Of a stretch of 20,418 nucleotides of DNA, positions 1 through 7,414 are shown piece after piece (the stretch's first letter is position 1; every line of letters begins with the position of its first letter). The DNA lies in contig CAYWFC010000015.1 in NCBI GenBank assembly GCA_964457935.1, positions 1 through 20,418 of the forward strand, in the 5' to 3' direction. Origin of the DNA: STF1-107 sp964457935 (GTDB taxonomy: Bacteria; Bacillota; Clostridia; Christensenellales; UBA1242). The position numbers were made by a program, and so were the translations under genes. Under the pieces are notes generated by a model. The model saw only the letters and a list, made by a program, of their open reading frames with translations, searched no databases and was not told the DNA's origin.

Positions 1-2
1 GT

Positions 3-947
3 GGTTGGAGTATATCCAATGGTGATACTATTACTTCTAATACTACTATCACAGCTAGTTTTACTAGGTCTAAACAGTACTATTACGTATATATCTCAGC
101 AAGTCCTAGTAGTTATGGTAGCGTAAGTAAGTCGTCTGTATATGTAGCTTATGGAACGAGTGTTTCTGCTGGACTTTCTAGTGATTATGGTGGTACACTG
201 ACAGTAGGAAGTTATTCAATAACATCTAGCACTAGTTCGGATACATCTCAATATACATATACATTCACTGGCTGGAGTAAATCTAGTGGTACTATTACTG
301 GCACTACTTACATTACAGCGAATTTCAGTCGCAGTACTAGAACTTATAAACTCACTATTAATTATGTATGTAGTGGTAGTACTATCGATACAGATAGTAA
401 AACGTATTCCTATGGTACTACGGTGAGTGCTTCTAGCGTGGCTAGTGCACCCACAGGCTATACCATATCGTCATATTCACCATCTAGTGTGACTATGACA
501 AGTGCTCAAACTATAACTGTAACTTGTACTAAGATAACTTATACACTAACCATTAAATATGTATGTAATGGTAGCACTATCAGTACGGATAGCAAGACGT
601 ATGATTATGGTGCATCGGTGAGCGCTTCTAGCGTGGCTAGTGCACCTACAGGCTACACTATATCATCGTATTCGTCTTCGAGTTTTACGATGACAAGTAA
701 TAAGACACTGACTGTAACTTGTACTAAGATAACTTATACACTCACTATTAAGTATGTGACTACTTCTGGTACAACTATAACCTCTAATAAATTTAGTATT
801 GAATATGGCGATACAGTAGATCCATCAGATTATGTATCTTTACCAAGTGGATATGTTTCTATGTCATATAGTACTTCTTCATTCACAATGACTTCTAATA
901 AGACATTAACAGTAAAATGTACAGCAAATTCACTTATCGAAACTTAA
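3..947 (+). CDS. C-terminal part of a large repeat-containing surface/secreted protein (5' end outside window)
   Basis: The reading frame is open from the left window edge and ends at TAA 945-947, so this is the C-terminal ~314 residues of a longer protein. The first part resembles Listeria-Bacteroides (InlB B-type) repeats, with a motif like YTFTGWS followed by TTYITANFS. Three MucBP-like units of about 65 residues follow, each starting TY(K/T)LTI and ending TVTCT or TVKCT. The composition is very rich in Ser, Thr and Tyr, as in extracellular adhesins. The C-terminus (ANSLIET) has no LPXTG motif, membrane anchor or obvious wall-binding domain, so attachment must rely on the unseen N-terminal part, or the protein is released. 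The first two units each hold two cysteines, which is unusual for Firmicute surface repeats. The role in adhesion or matrix is inferred from the repeat families only. Confidence 0.85.
   Translation, partial: GWSISNGDTITSNTTITASFTRSKQYYYVYISASPSSYGSVSKSSVYVAYGTSVSAGLSSDYGGTLTVGSYSITSSTSSDTSQYTYTFTGWSKSSGTITGTTYITANFSRSTRTYKLTINYVCSGSTIDTDSKTYSYGTTVSASSVASAPTGYTISSYSPSSVTMTSAQTITVTCTKITYTLTIKYVCNGSTISTDSKTYDYGASVSASSVASAPTGYTISSYSSSSFTMTSNKTLTVTCTKITYTLTIKYVTTSGTTITSNKFSIEYGDTVDPSDYVSLPSGYVSMSYSTSSFTMTSNKTLTVKCTANSLIET
342..929 (+). repeat. Three tandem 65-66-codon MucBP-like repeats
   Basis: Units start at 342, 537 and 732, so the first period is exactly 195 bases. Units 1 and 2 are close at DNA level: the stretch beginning at 423 (AGTGCTTCTAGCGTGGCTAG) recurs at 618 with one change in the first 20 bases. 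Unit 3 is more diverged and lacks the first cysteine. Confidence 0.85.
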
Positions 948-984
948 AGTTTTTGGATAGATATGCTAATTGCTAGCACATGCG

Positions 985-1027
985 CACAAAAAAACAGCGA
1001 TAGTTTGCACTATCGCTGTTTTTTGTG
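985..1027. terminator. Strong intrinsic terminator after the surface-protein gene
   Basis: ACAGCGATAGT (994-1004) pairs perfectly with ACTATCGCTGT (1009-1019) around the loop TTGC. The stem is extended by an A-run pairing with a T-run and by CAC/GTG. The T-run makes it an intrinsic terminator for the + strand, and the A-run allows function on the other strand. Confidence 0.9.
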
Positions 1028-1048
1028 ATGAAGGCAAGTGCGGGCGTG

Positions 1049-1078
1049 CAAAAATCAGCCGGTGGGGGCTGATTTTTG
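1049..1078. terminator. Second tandem terminator-like hairpin
   Basis: CAAAAATCAGCC (1049-1060) is the exact reverse complement of GGCTGATTTTTG (1067-1078), with a 6-base loop GGTGGG. It lies 21 bases after the first terminator and just before the mraZ promoter, so it likely insulates the dcw operon from upstream transcription. Confidence 0.8.
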
Positions 1079-1093
1079 TATGAAAAAAAATAA

Positions 1094-1124
1094 AAAAGTT
1101 GATAAAAGTGGTTAAAAAGGGTTG
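1094..1124 (+). promoter_or_regulatory. Candidate MraZ operator: three 10-11-base direct repeats
   Basis: Three similar units run in tandem: AAAAGTTGAT (1094), AAAAGTGGTT (1104) and AAAAGGGTTG (1115), abutting and overlapping the -35 element of the mraZ promoter. MraZ proteins are known to bind short direct repeats upstream of their own gene (TGGGN in E. coli, AAAGTG-type in Mollicutes). The assignment as the MraZ site is inferred from position and repeat form. Confidence 0.5.
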
Positions 1125-1150
1125 ATTTTGGATAGAATGTGTGTTATGAT
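1122..1150 (+). promoter_or_regulatory. Sigma-A-type promoter of the dcw operon
   Basis: TTGATT (1122-1127), 17-base spacer, TATGAT (1145-1150). A Shine-Dalgarno-like AAAGGGGAGA begins at 1161 and the mraZ ATG is at 1177, leaving a short leader of about 20 bases. Confidence 0.75.
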
Positions 1151-1176
1151 ATAGGGGATTAAAGGGGAGAGTAGAG

Positions 1177-1626
1177 ATGTTTTTGGGGACATATTATTAT
1201 CAAAAAGATGATAAGAACAGAATAAGACTGCCTAAGAATATCAAGCAAGTATGTGGTGAAGACACGCTCTACATCACTAAAGGGTTTGGTAATTGTCTTT
1301 TCGTTATGACCGAAAAAGCATTTAAGGACAAAATCATCTCCCAGCTCGAGAAGAACAACACTCTAGACCCTGAGCTGTACTCATGTATGAGTATGATAAT
1401 GTCGGCTACGGAGTTATTCGTCGCGGACAATCAAGGCAGATACACTATACCTAGCACGCTGAATGATTATGCCAAGCTCGAAAAGGACATATGTATCTTA
1501 GGTGTGGGCGACAGGATAGAGATATGGAATACTGACATATGGAAGAAGAAAGTTAGCCATTTTGATGCGGACTTTGATAAGAATTTCAAAAAAGCGATAG
1601 AGGTAATCAATAAGAATGGAGTTTAA
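1177..1626 (+). CDS. mraZ: Transcriptional regulator MraZ
   Basis: MraZ is the conserved first gene of the dcw cluster, a ring-forming AbrB-fold DNA-binding protein that regulates its own operon. The 149 residues match the family length (about 140-150). Both SpoVT/AbrB-like halves are visible: the N-terminal half with the DxxxR-type motif DKNRIRLP (residues 12-19) and the C-terminal half with DNQGRYTIP followed by LEKDICILGVGDRIEIW. The start is set by AAAGGGGAGA 7-16 bases upstream. Its 3' end overlaps rsmH by 11 bases, so the two are translationally coupled. Autoregulation is likely through the direct repeats at 1094-1124. The call is secure from sequence and position. Confidence 0.97.
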   Translation: MFLGTYYYQKDDKNRIRLPKNIKQVCGEDTLYITKGFGNCLFVMTEKAFKDKIISQLEKNNTLDPELYSCMSMIMSATELFVADNQGRYTIPSTLNDYAKLEKDICILGVGDRIEIWNTDIWKKKVSHFDADFDKNFKKAIEVINKNGV

Positions 1627-2545
1627 GCACGTATCAGTATTGTTAAATGAGAGTATCGATGGGCTAGACATCAAGCCTGACGGTATTTACGTGGATTGCA
1701 CTACTGGCGGTGGTGGGCATTCGTTAGAAATCGCGAAACGGCTCAAAAAAGGGCATTTGTATTGCATTGATAAAGACATCGAGGCGCTGGATTTCGCTAA
1801 AAATAGGCTAGCCAAATACGCTGACAAGATAACATTCATATGTGGAAGCTTCGCTGATATCAAAAATTGGCTAGATTCGTACGAAGTGGAGAAGGTGGAT
1901 GGCATCATAGCTGACTTGGGCGTATCGTCGTATCAGATAGACAATGCTGAGCGTGGGTTTAGCTATATGAAAGACGGACCACTGGATATGCGAATGAATA
2001 TTAATCAGAGATTCTCGGCATATGATGTGGTCAATACATACACACAGCAACAGTTAGAGAAAATAATGTTCGCCTATGGGGAAGAAAAGCACAGCCGTAG
2101 CATAGCGACGAAGATAGTCAAGCAAAGAGAAACTAAGCCGATAGAGACCACTTACGAGCTAAGAGATATAGTAGTGAGTTGTTATCCGTTGTCGCAACAG
2201 CACAAGCCAGCACTAGCGAACAAAGTATTTCAGGCTATACGAATAGAAGTGAATTGCGAGTTAGACGAACTGCAGTCCAGTCTAGAAGATATGATAGACT
2301 TGCTCGATGCAGACGGCAGGATCAGTATCATTACATTCCACACATTAGAGGACAGGATAGTCAAAAATATCTTCAAAGTGCATTCTACTGATTGTCTATG
2401 TCCGCCTAAGATACCGCAGTGTATATGTGGGCACAAAGCAGACCTAGAACTCATAAATAAGAAGCCTATCGTTCCGTCTGATGCGGAGATGAGAGACAAT
2501 AGCCGTAGCATTAGCGCAAAACTAAGAATAGCAAAAAAAATATAA
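1616..2545 (+). CDS. rsmH: 16S rRNA (cytosine-1402-N4)-methyltransferase RsmH
   Basis: RsmH (MraW) uses S-adenosylmethionine to methylate N4 of C1402 in the ribosomal decoding centre. The 309 residues fit the family. It begins with the typical HVSVLLNESID, has the SAM-binding glycine loop TTGGGGHS (residues 29-36), and then IADLGVSSYQID with ERGFSYMKDGPLDMRM, a highly conserved block. Near the C-terminus is ITFHTLEDRIVK and a Cys-rich patch (CLCPPKIPQCICG) seen in many homologues. The start codon ATG at 1616 lies inside mraZ; an AGAGGT 13 bases upstream is a weak ribosome site, and translation coupling is probable. Next is the ftsL-position gene, 18 bases downstream. Confidence 0.97.
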   Translation: MEFKHVSVLLNESIDGLDIKPDGIYVDCTTGGGGHSLEIAKRLKKGHLYCIDKDIEALDFAKNRLAKYADKITFICGSFADIKNWLDSYEVEKVDGIIADLGVSSYQIDNAERGFSYMKDGPLDMRMNINQRFSAYDVVNTYTQQQLEKIMFAYGEEKHSRSIATKIVKQRETKPIETTYELRDIVVSCYPLSQQHKPALANKVFQAIRIEVNCELDELQSSLEDMIDLLDADGRISIITFHTLEDRIVKNIFKVHSTDCLCPPKIPQCICGHKADLELINKKPIVPSDAEMRDNSRSISAKLRIAKKI

Positions 2546-2563
2546 AAATAAAAGGAGATAATT

Positions 2564-3004
2564 ATGGCATACGATTTATTCGAAAAAAATGCTCAGTCAA
2601 ATACGGTGACTATTGATATTCCAGAAGATATCAATGTTTTTTCGGACACCACATTCTCGCCAGAGAGTGAGTATGGTACGCAAAAAATGTCAAAAATTGA
2701 CCAAGTATTCAGCAGATACGAGAAGAAAAAAGAGAATACCGCCACTGCTAATATGACACAAGTATCTTCTAATCCATTTTTCGAAGAACGTACATTCACT
2801 AAGAAAGAAAGTACAAAGGAACAAATATTCAAATTTAGATTAAAATTGGCGTTTTTCTTATACTCATTCATATTCGTTGCGCTATTTGGATTTATGATAT
2901 ACAATTTCGTGGCAATGAACAACATATCTCACTCGGTAGATCTAAAGCGTGTGCAAATAGAGACTATCGAAAAAAGACTCAATAATACAACAAATAACTC
3001 ATAA
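2564..3004 (+). CDS. ftsL: FtsL-like bitopic division protein
   Basis: The 146-residue protein occupies the ftsL position between rsmH and the division PBP. FtsL links FtsI/FtsW to DivIC/FtsQ in the divisome. It has a cytoplasmic N-terminus of about 93 polar residues, one transmembrane segment (about residues 95-117), and only about 29 extracytoplasmic residues with heptad-like character (VDLKRVQIETIEKRLNN). FtsL proteins share little sequence, so the call rests on topology and position. Compared with B. subtilis or E. coli FtsL, the cytoplasmic part is long and the periplasmic coiled coil unusually short. The start is clear: AAGGAGATAATT directly precedes the ATG. Its 3' end is followed by the hairpin at the ftsI start. 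Confidence 0.7.
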   Translation: MAYDLFEKNAQSNTVTIDIPEDINVFSDTTFSPESEYGTQKMSKIDQVFSRYEKKKENTATANMTQVSSNPFFEERTFTKKESTKEQIFKFRLKLAFFLYSFIFVALFGFMIYNFVAMNNISHSVDLKRVQIETIEKRLNNTTNNS

Positions 3005-3008
3005 ATTC

Positions 3009-3063
3009 AGAGATTGTAAAATATCTTAAATTATGCAAAAGTTTAGGAAGTTTTACAATCTTT
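3009..3063 (+). promoter_or_regulatory. Hairpin enclosing the ftsI start codon, with T-rich 3' side
   Basis: AGATTGTAAAA (3011-3021) pairs exactly with TTTTACAATCT (3051-3061), extended by one G-U and one A-U pair outward. Inside, CTTAAA (3025-3030) can pair with TTTAGG (3042-3047) using one G-U. The 11-base apical loop (3031-3041) contains the ftsI ATG. A T-run (3061-3066) follows the stem. The structure could act as an attenuator or translational control element, or be incidental. Confidence 0.5.
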
Positions 3064-4946
3064 TTTCTTTGCAGAGGAGATTTTTGTGCGCATTACTAGC
3101 GATAGTGATATGTTTTTGTGCGCTGGCGGTGAGATTATTTGCTTTGCAAATAGTAAATAACAAAGAACTCCAAGTCAAAGCAATGAGCCAATGGCTAAGA
3201 GATTTACCACTCAGTGCGAGACGTGGAGATATTTGCGACAAAAACGGTGTTTTGCTGGCTACTAGTGTGACGACATACGACGTTTATGTTAGAGCGAGAA
3301 ATGTAGACAAACCAGCCGAATTGGCGTCATTTTTGAGCAAAAAATTAGATAAAGATTATGACAGCCTGTACAAAAAACTCACCAACGTGTATATATCTGA
3401 AAGTTTGGTCAAAATGCAAGTAGATGAGGATACAGCCATGGAAATAGTGAATTCTGGATATTCGGGAGTATACCTATCTCAGAATATAGGCAGAGTGTAC
3501 CCATTCGGCGACTTGCTGACACAGGTGCTGGGCTATGCCACTATAGACAATGTGGGGCAGGCGGGCATAGAGGCGTATTACGACAAGTATCTAAAGGGGA
3601 CCAAAGGCAAAAGTCTAATCCAAGCCAATGCGCAGGGAAAAGAACTAGAAAACTCACTGGCATATTACATCCCTAGCATCCCGGGACTAAATGTAGGTCT
3701 CAGCATAGACGTGCAGATACAGAGTATATTGGAACAAGCCTTGAACACTGCATATGTAGAGCACCAAGCCAAGAGTGTATTAGGTATAGTGCTCGATGCT
3801 GAGACTGGTGGGATACTGGCCATGTCAAATAAGCCTAGTTTTGACTTGAATACACCACCTAGAGAAGATGTCTCGATGCTGAACGAATTGACCAAAAATA
3901 CCTCTGTAGTAGATGTTTATGAGCCGGGTAGTACCTTCAAAATATTTACTTTGGTAGCATGTCTGAATGAGGGATTGGTAGATTTGAACGATAGATTTTA
4001 TTGCGGTGGCTCATGCACAGTAGACGGCCAGAGGATAAAATGCTGGCGCACTATAGGTCATGGCAGTCAGACTTTGGTGGAGGGATTTAAGAATAGTTGC
4101 AACTGCGTATTCGTAAATCTCGCACTCAGATTAGGTAAGGAAAAATTTTATGAATACCTAAATGCTTTTGGCCTGGGGCAAAAAACTAATGTGGACATAT
4201 CTGCAGAAAGTTCGGGTATACTGATGAATCTAGCGAACGTGACAAACAATGACTTGGCGCGCATAGGATTTGGTCATAGTGTGGCAGTGACCCCATTGCA
4301 AATGGTGTCTTGCGTAAATGGCATAGTGAGTGGCAGTTTCAAAACACCACATTTACTCGAATACATGACTGACGCTCAGGATGGCTCGATTGTATACCAA
4401 TACAAGCAAAATGACAGACAAATTAATCTCAAACAGCAGACCATTAGTGATTTATTGAGTATGCTGAGCATAAATATTAATGGATACGATGGCAAACTGA
4501 CTTATATTCCTGGGTATGCAGTCGGGGGTAAGACTGGTACTGCACAGAAATACGAAAACGGCGTGGTAGCGCAAGGGAAATACATATCTAGCTTCGTAGG
4601 AGTGTATCCCACTACTCAGCCAAAATATGTCCTAATAGTGGCAGTGAATGAGCCAAAGGGCGCATACTATGGTGGTGTAGTGGCGTCACCAATAGGCAAA
4701 AAAGTATTTAGTGATATATTTGCTATCAAAAATATTCCGCCAGATGACCCAGAACAAATCACAAACACAGCCGATGTAGAGATGCCATACTTGGTCGGAA
4801 TGACGTTGTCGGATGCGTGCGCAGAACTAGCCACCTTGGGGCTGTATAGCGACATAGCGGGTGATGGCGAATATGTGCTGGCTCAATCTCCAGTGGCGCA
4901 CACTATGCTGTATGCAGATGAGACAGTAGTTTTGATGACAGAGTAG
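3033..4946 (+). CDS. ftsI: Division transpeptidase, class B PBP with PASTA domain (FtsI/SpoVD type)
   Basis: This class B penicillin-binding protein crosslinks septal peptidoglycan with FtsW. It is 637 residues, normal for the family. A basic N-terminus (MQKFRKF) is followed by one transmembrane segment (about residues 18-40). The dimerisation/pedestal domain has the motif RRGDICDKNGVLLA. The transpeptidase catalytic motifs are intact: S300-T-F-K303, S355-C-N357 and K500-T-G502. A single C-terminal PASTA domain (about residues 583-637, MPYLVGMTLSDACAEL) is found in both SpoVD and PBP2B of Firmicutes, so sporulation versus vegetative use cannot be decided. No Shine-Dalgarno precedes ATG 3033, but this start gives the charged N-terminus expected before the membrane segment. 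murE follows after 9 bases. Confidence 0.95.
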   Translation: MQKFRKFYNLFSLQRRFLCALLAIVICFCALAVRLFALQIVNNKELQVKAMSQWLRDLPLSARRGDICDKNGVLLATSVTTYDVYVRARNVDKPAELASFLSKKLDKDYDSLYKKLTNVYISESLVKMQVDEDTAMEIVNSGYSGVYLSQNIGRVYPFGDLLTQVLGYATIDNVGQAGIEAYYDKYLKGTKGKSLIQANAQGKELENSLAYYIPSIPGLNVGLSIDVQIQSILEQALNTAYVEHQAKSVLGIVLDAETGGILAMSNKPSFDLNTPPREDVSMLNELTKNTSVVDVYEPGSTFKIFTLVACLNEGLVDLNDRFYCGGSCTVDGQRIKCWRTIGHGSQTLVEGFKNSCNCVFVNLALRLGKEKFYEYLNAFGLGQKTNVDISAESSGILMNLANVTNNDLARIGFGHSVAVTPLQMVSCVNGIVSGSFKTPHLLEYMTDAQDGSIVYQYKQNDRQINLKQQTISDLLSMLSININGYDGKLTYIPGYAVGGKTGTAQKYENGVVAQGKYISSFVGVYPTTQPKYVLIVAVNEPKGAYYGGVVASPIGKKVFSDIFAIKNIPPDDPEQITNTADVEMPYLVGMTLSDACAELATLGLYSDIAGDGEYVLAQSPVAHTMLYADETVVLMTE

Positions 4947-4955
4947 AGGAGATTT

Positions 4956-6383
4956 ATGTTAATATCAGAATTAATAAAGGATCGAGATATTTTAGAGATA
5001 AAAAATGAAATAAATATTGACATCCAAAATTTAACATTTGATAGCAGAGAAAGATTGAATAATTCTATGTTTTTCTGCATCAAAGGCACACACTGCGACG
5101 GTCATGATTTCGTGCGGGAGGCGCTCGAGAATGGCGCTGTGTGCGTGGTATGTGAAAGAAAACTAGATATAGAAATAATGCAGATAGTAGTCAGGAATGT
5201 GCGTGAATTTATGGCGTATGCTTCAGCCAAATACTACGGTTTTGAACATTGTACTGCTAAATTTATAGGCATCACAGGCACAAATGGCAAAACTACCACT
5301 ACATTTTTGATAAAGAACATTTTGGAAGGTATGGGCAAAACTGTAGGCTTGATAGGTACAGAAGGATGTTTCGTGGGAGATCAGCGAGTACGCGAAGCAG
5401 AATTAACTACTCCTGATAGTATCAAACTGTTTCAAATAATATCCGAAATGAAAGTAGATTACATCGTCATGGAAGTATCTGCACATTCATTGGACCAAAA
5501 CAAAGTATTGCCTATTAAATTCGCAGTGTCGGCACTTACCAATATTACCCAAGACCATTTAGATTATTTCGGTAGTATGGACAAATACATTAGAGCGAAA
5601 GAAATGCTGTTTATCCCAGATATGTCAAGTGTTTGTTTGGTCAACATAGATGACGCGAATGCGAACGTAGTTTACGACAATATTAGCAATGATAAACTAT
5701 GTGTATCTAGTGATAAACTAGCAGACTACAATATCACGCAGATTAGTTCCGATATCAATGGTAGCAGTGCTGTGCTAACATATAAGGCTAAGAATTATTA
5801 TATGTACACTTCATTGATAGGGGACTACAACCTATACAATGTCACCATGGCACTCATAATCTGTCACCAATTAGGATTTGATTTGCAAAAACTTTGCGAT
5901 TATGTAGCAGAAAAAGATATAGTTATCCCAGGTAGATTTAATGTAGTCAAGAAGAATAATTATAATGTGGTTATAGACTTTGCACACACACCGGACGGCA
6001 TAGATAAGATATTGTCCACACTAAGAAAAGTGAGCACAGGCAGGCTGATAGTAGTGTTTGGATGTGGCGGAAATCGCGACGCCACGAAAAGGCCAATCAT
6101 GGCTAGCATAGTATCAGAATACGCCGACTACGCTATAATAACATCAGATAACCCACGCTATGAAGACCCAGACGCCATAATAAATGATGTCGAAAAAGGA
6201 ATAAAAATATCAAATTATGAAAAAATAAGTGATAGAAGAAAAGCTATAAACAAAGCTTTGAACATCGCACAAAAAGATGATATCGTGGCTATCCTAGGCA
6301 AAGGAAATGAGAATTATCAGATATTCTACAATATAAAAGTGCCATATAGTGATATAGATGTGGTCAATGAATATGAGGAGTAG
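4956..6383 (+). CDS. murE: UDP-MurNAc-L-Ala-D-Glu:meso-diaminopimelate ligase MurE
   Basis: MurE is a cytoplasmic ATP-dependent ligase adding the third residue of the peptidoglycan stem. The 475 residues match the family. The N-terminal domain has LTFDSRERLNNSMFFCIKG, the central domain the Mur-ligase P-loop GTNGKTTTT (from residue 108), then VMEVSAHSLDQNKV and the ITQDHLDYFGSMDKY block. The C-terminal domain carries DNPR (residues 398-401) in SDNPRYEDP, the motif of enzymes specific for meso-diaminopimelate rather than lysine. GAGGAG immediately upstream fixes the start. Stop and mraY start are 2 bases apart. In many clostridia murF sits between murE and mraY; here it does not. Confidence 0.97.
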   Translation: MLISELIKDRDILEIKNEINIDIQNLTFDSRERLNNSMFFCIKGTHCDGHDFVREALENGAVCVVCERKLDIEIMQIVVRNVREFMAYASAKYYGFEHCTAKFIGITGTNGKTTTTFLIKNILEGMGKTVGLIGTEGCFVGDQRVREAELTTPDSIKLFQIISEMKVDYIVMEVSAHSLDQNKVLPIKFAVSALTNITQDHLDYFGSMDKYIRAKEMLFIPDMSSVCLVNIDDANANVVYDNISNDKLCVSSDKLADYNITQISSDINGSSAVLTYKAKNYYMYTSLIGDYNLYNVTMALIICHQLGFDLQKLCDYVAEKDIVIPGRFNVVKKNNYNVVIDFAHTPDGIDKILSTLRKVSTGRLIVVFGCGGNRDATKRPIMASIVSEYADYAIITSDNPRYEDPDAIINDVEKGIKISNYEKISDRRKAINKALNIAQKDDIVAILGKGNENYQIFYNIKVPYSDIDVVNEYEE

Positions 6384-6385
6384 TA

Positions 6386-7381
6386 GTGACAAAAATTCTT
6401 TTGGGTTTCTTAATATCTTGGGCTATAGGCGTGTGTATAATGCCTGTCATTATACGCGTCATAAAGAAACTGTCAGTAAGTCAGACTATACTTGGCTATG
6501 TCGAAGAACATAAGTCAAAACAAGGTACACCTACTATGGGTGGTGTACTTTTCTTCTTATGTACACTAGTGGTGGCACTTATCGTATTACCATTTAGGCT
6601 AGAATGGTTTATCGTTTATGCAGTGGGTCTGTGTTTTGCATTGCTAGGATTTTTGGATGATTTTATCAAGGTCAAGTACAAACAAAATCTAGGGTTGCGT
6701 GCCTATCAAAAGGTGATTGGACAAGTCGGTATATCATTCATATTTGCACTATATGTGTATTTTTCAAAAGTAGGTGGCACTATTATATTACCATTTTCAT
6801 TTGGGAGTATAGACATAGGCATATGGATAATACCTGCTATAATGTTTGTATGCTTGGCGACTACTAATAGTCTAAATCTTACTGATGGCTTGGATGGACT
6901 AGCTTCGTCTAATAGTCTAATATTTTTGGTTTTTTTGGTAGCGCTATTGATGCTATATAAAGACAATATTTACTTAGCAGGTGCTGATATAGATACAGTA
7001 GAGACGATATATCACTATGGAGTGCTTTCGTCAATATTCGCTGGAAGTATATTCGCATTTTTGGTATACAATACATACAGAGCAAGCATCTTTATGGGGG
7101 ATGTAGGGTCTCTGGGGATAGGCGGATTTATCTCTGCTGTGTGCTGTGTGAGTGGGTTTGAACTTTTTATCATTCCGCTAGGTATCACGTTCATCATCTC
7201 TGCTATGTCAGTGATTATTCAAGTGTTGCATTTCAAGCGCACAGGCAAGAGAGTATTCAAAATGGCACCACTGCATCATCACTTCCAGCAGTGTGGTTTT
7301 TCTGAGCCTAAAATAGTATTTTGTTATTCGACTTTGACATCAGTATTGGGGTTACTGACTATTTTATTTACACTACTATGA
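6386..7381 (+). CDS. mraY: Phospho-MurNAc-pentapeptide transferase MraY
   Basis: MraY is an integral membrane enzyme that transfers phospho-MurNAc-pentapeptide from UDP to undecaprenyl phosphate, forming lipid I. The 331 residues are mostly hydrophobic, consistent with ten membrane helices. Family signatures are present: GTPTMGG (about residues 48-53), the aspartate pair D91-D92 in FLDDFIKVKYKQNLGL, NLTDGLDGLA with D167, MGDVGSLGIGG with D239, and the cytoplasmic histidine loop APLHHHF. The start is GTG at 6386; a GAGGAG inside the murE 3' end serves as the ribosome site. The gap to murD is 33 bases with no clear promoter. Confidence 0.97.
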   Translation: MTKILLGFLISWAIGVCIMPVIIRVIKKLSVSQTILGYVEEHKSKQGTPTMGGVLFFLCTLVVALIVLPFRLEWFIVYAVGLCFALLGFLDDFIKVKYKQNLGLRAYQKVIGQVGISFIFALYVYFSKVGGTIILPFSFGSIDIGIWIIPAIMFVCLATTNSLNLTDGLDGLASSNSLIFLVFLVALLMLYKDNIYLAGADIDTVETIYHYGVLSSIFAGSIFAFLVYNTYRASIFMGDVGSLGIGGFISAVCCVSGFELFIIPLGITFIISAMSVIIQVLHFKRTGKRVFKMAPLHHHFQQCGFSEPKIVFCYSTLTSVLGLLTILFTLL

Positions 7382-7414
7382 CATAAAAATGCAGGCGCGA
7401 TAATACAATATCTT

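Noticed and set aside
2179..2511. Open frames on both strands inside rsmH, and many similar ones inside ftsI, murD, ftsW, ftsZ and the ABC genes.
   Set aside because: They overlap well-supported genes, have no ribosome sites and show no recognisable domains.
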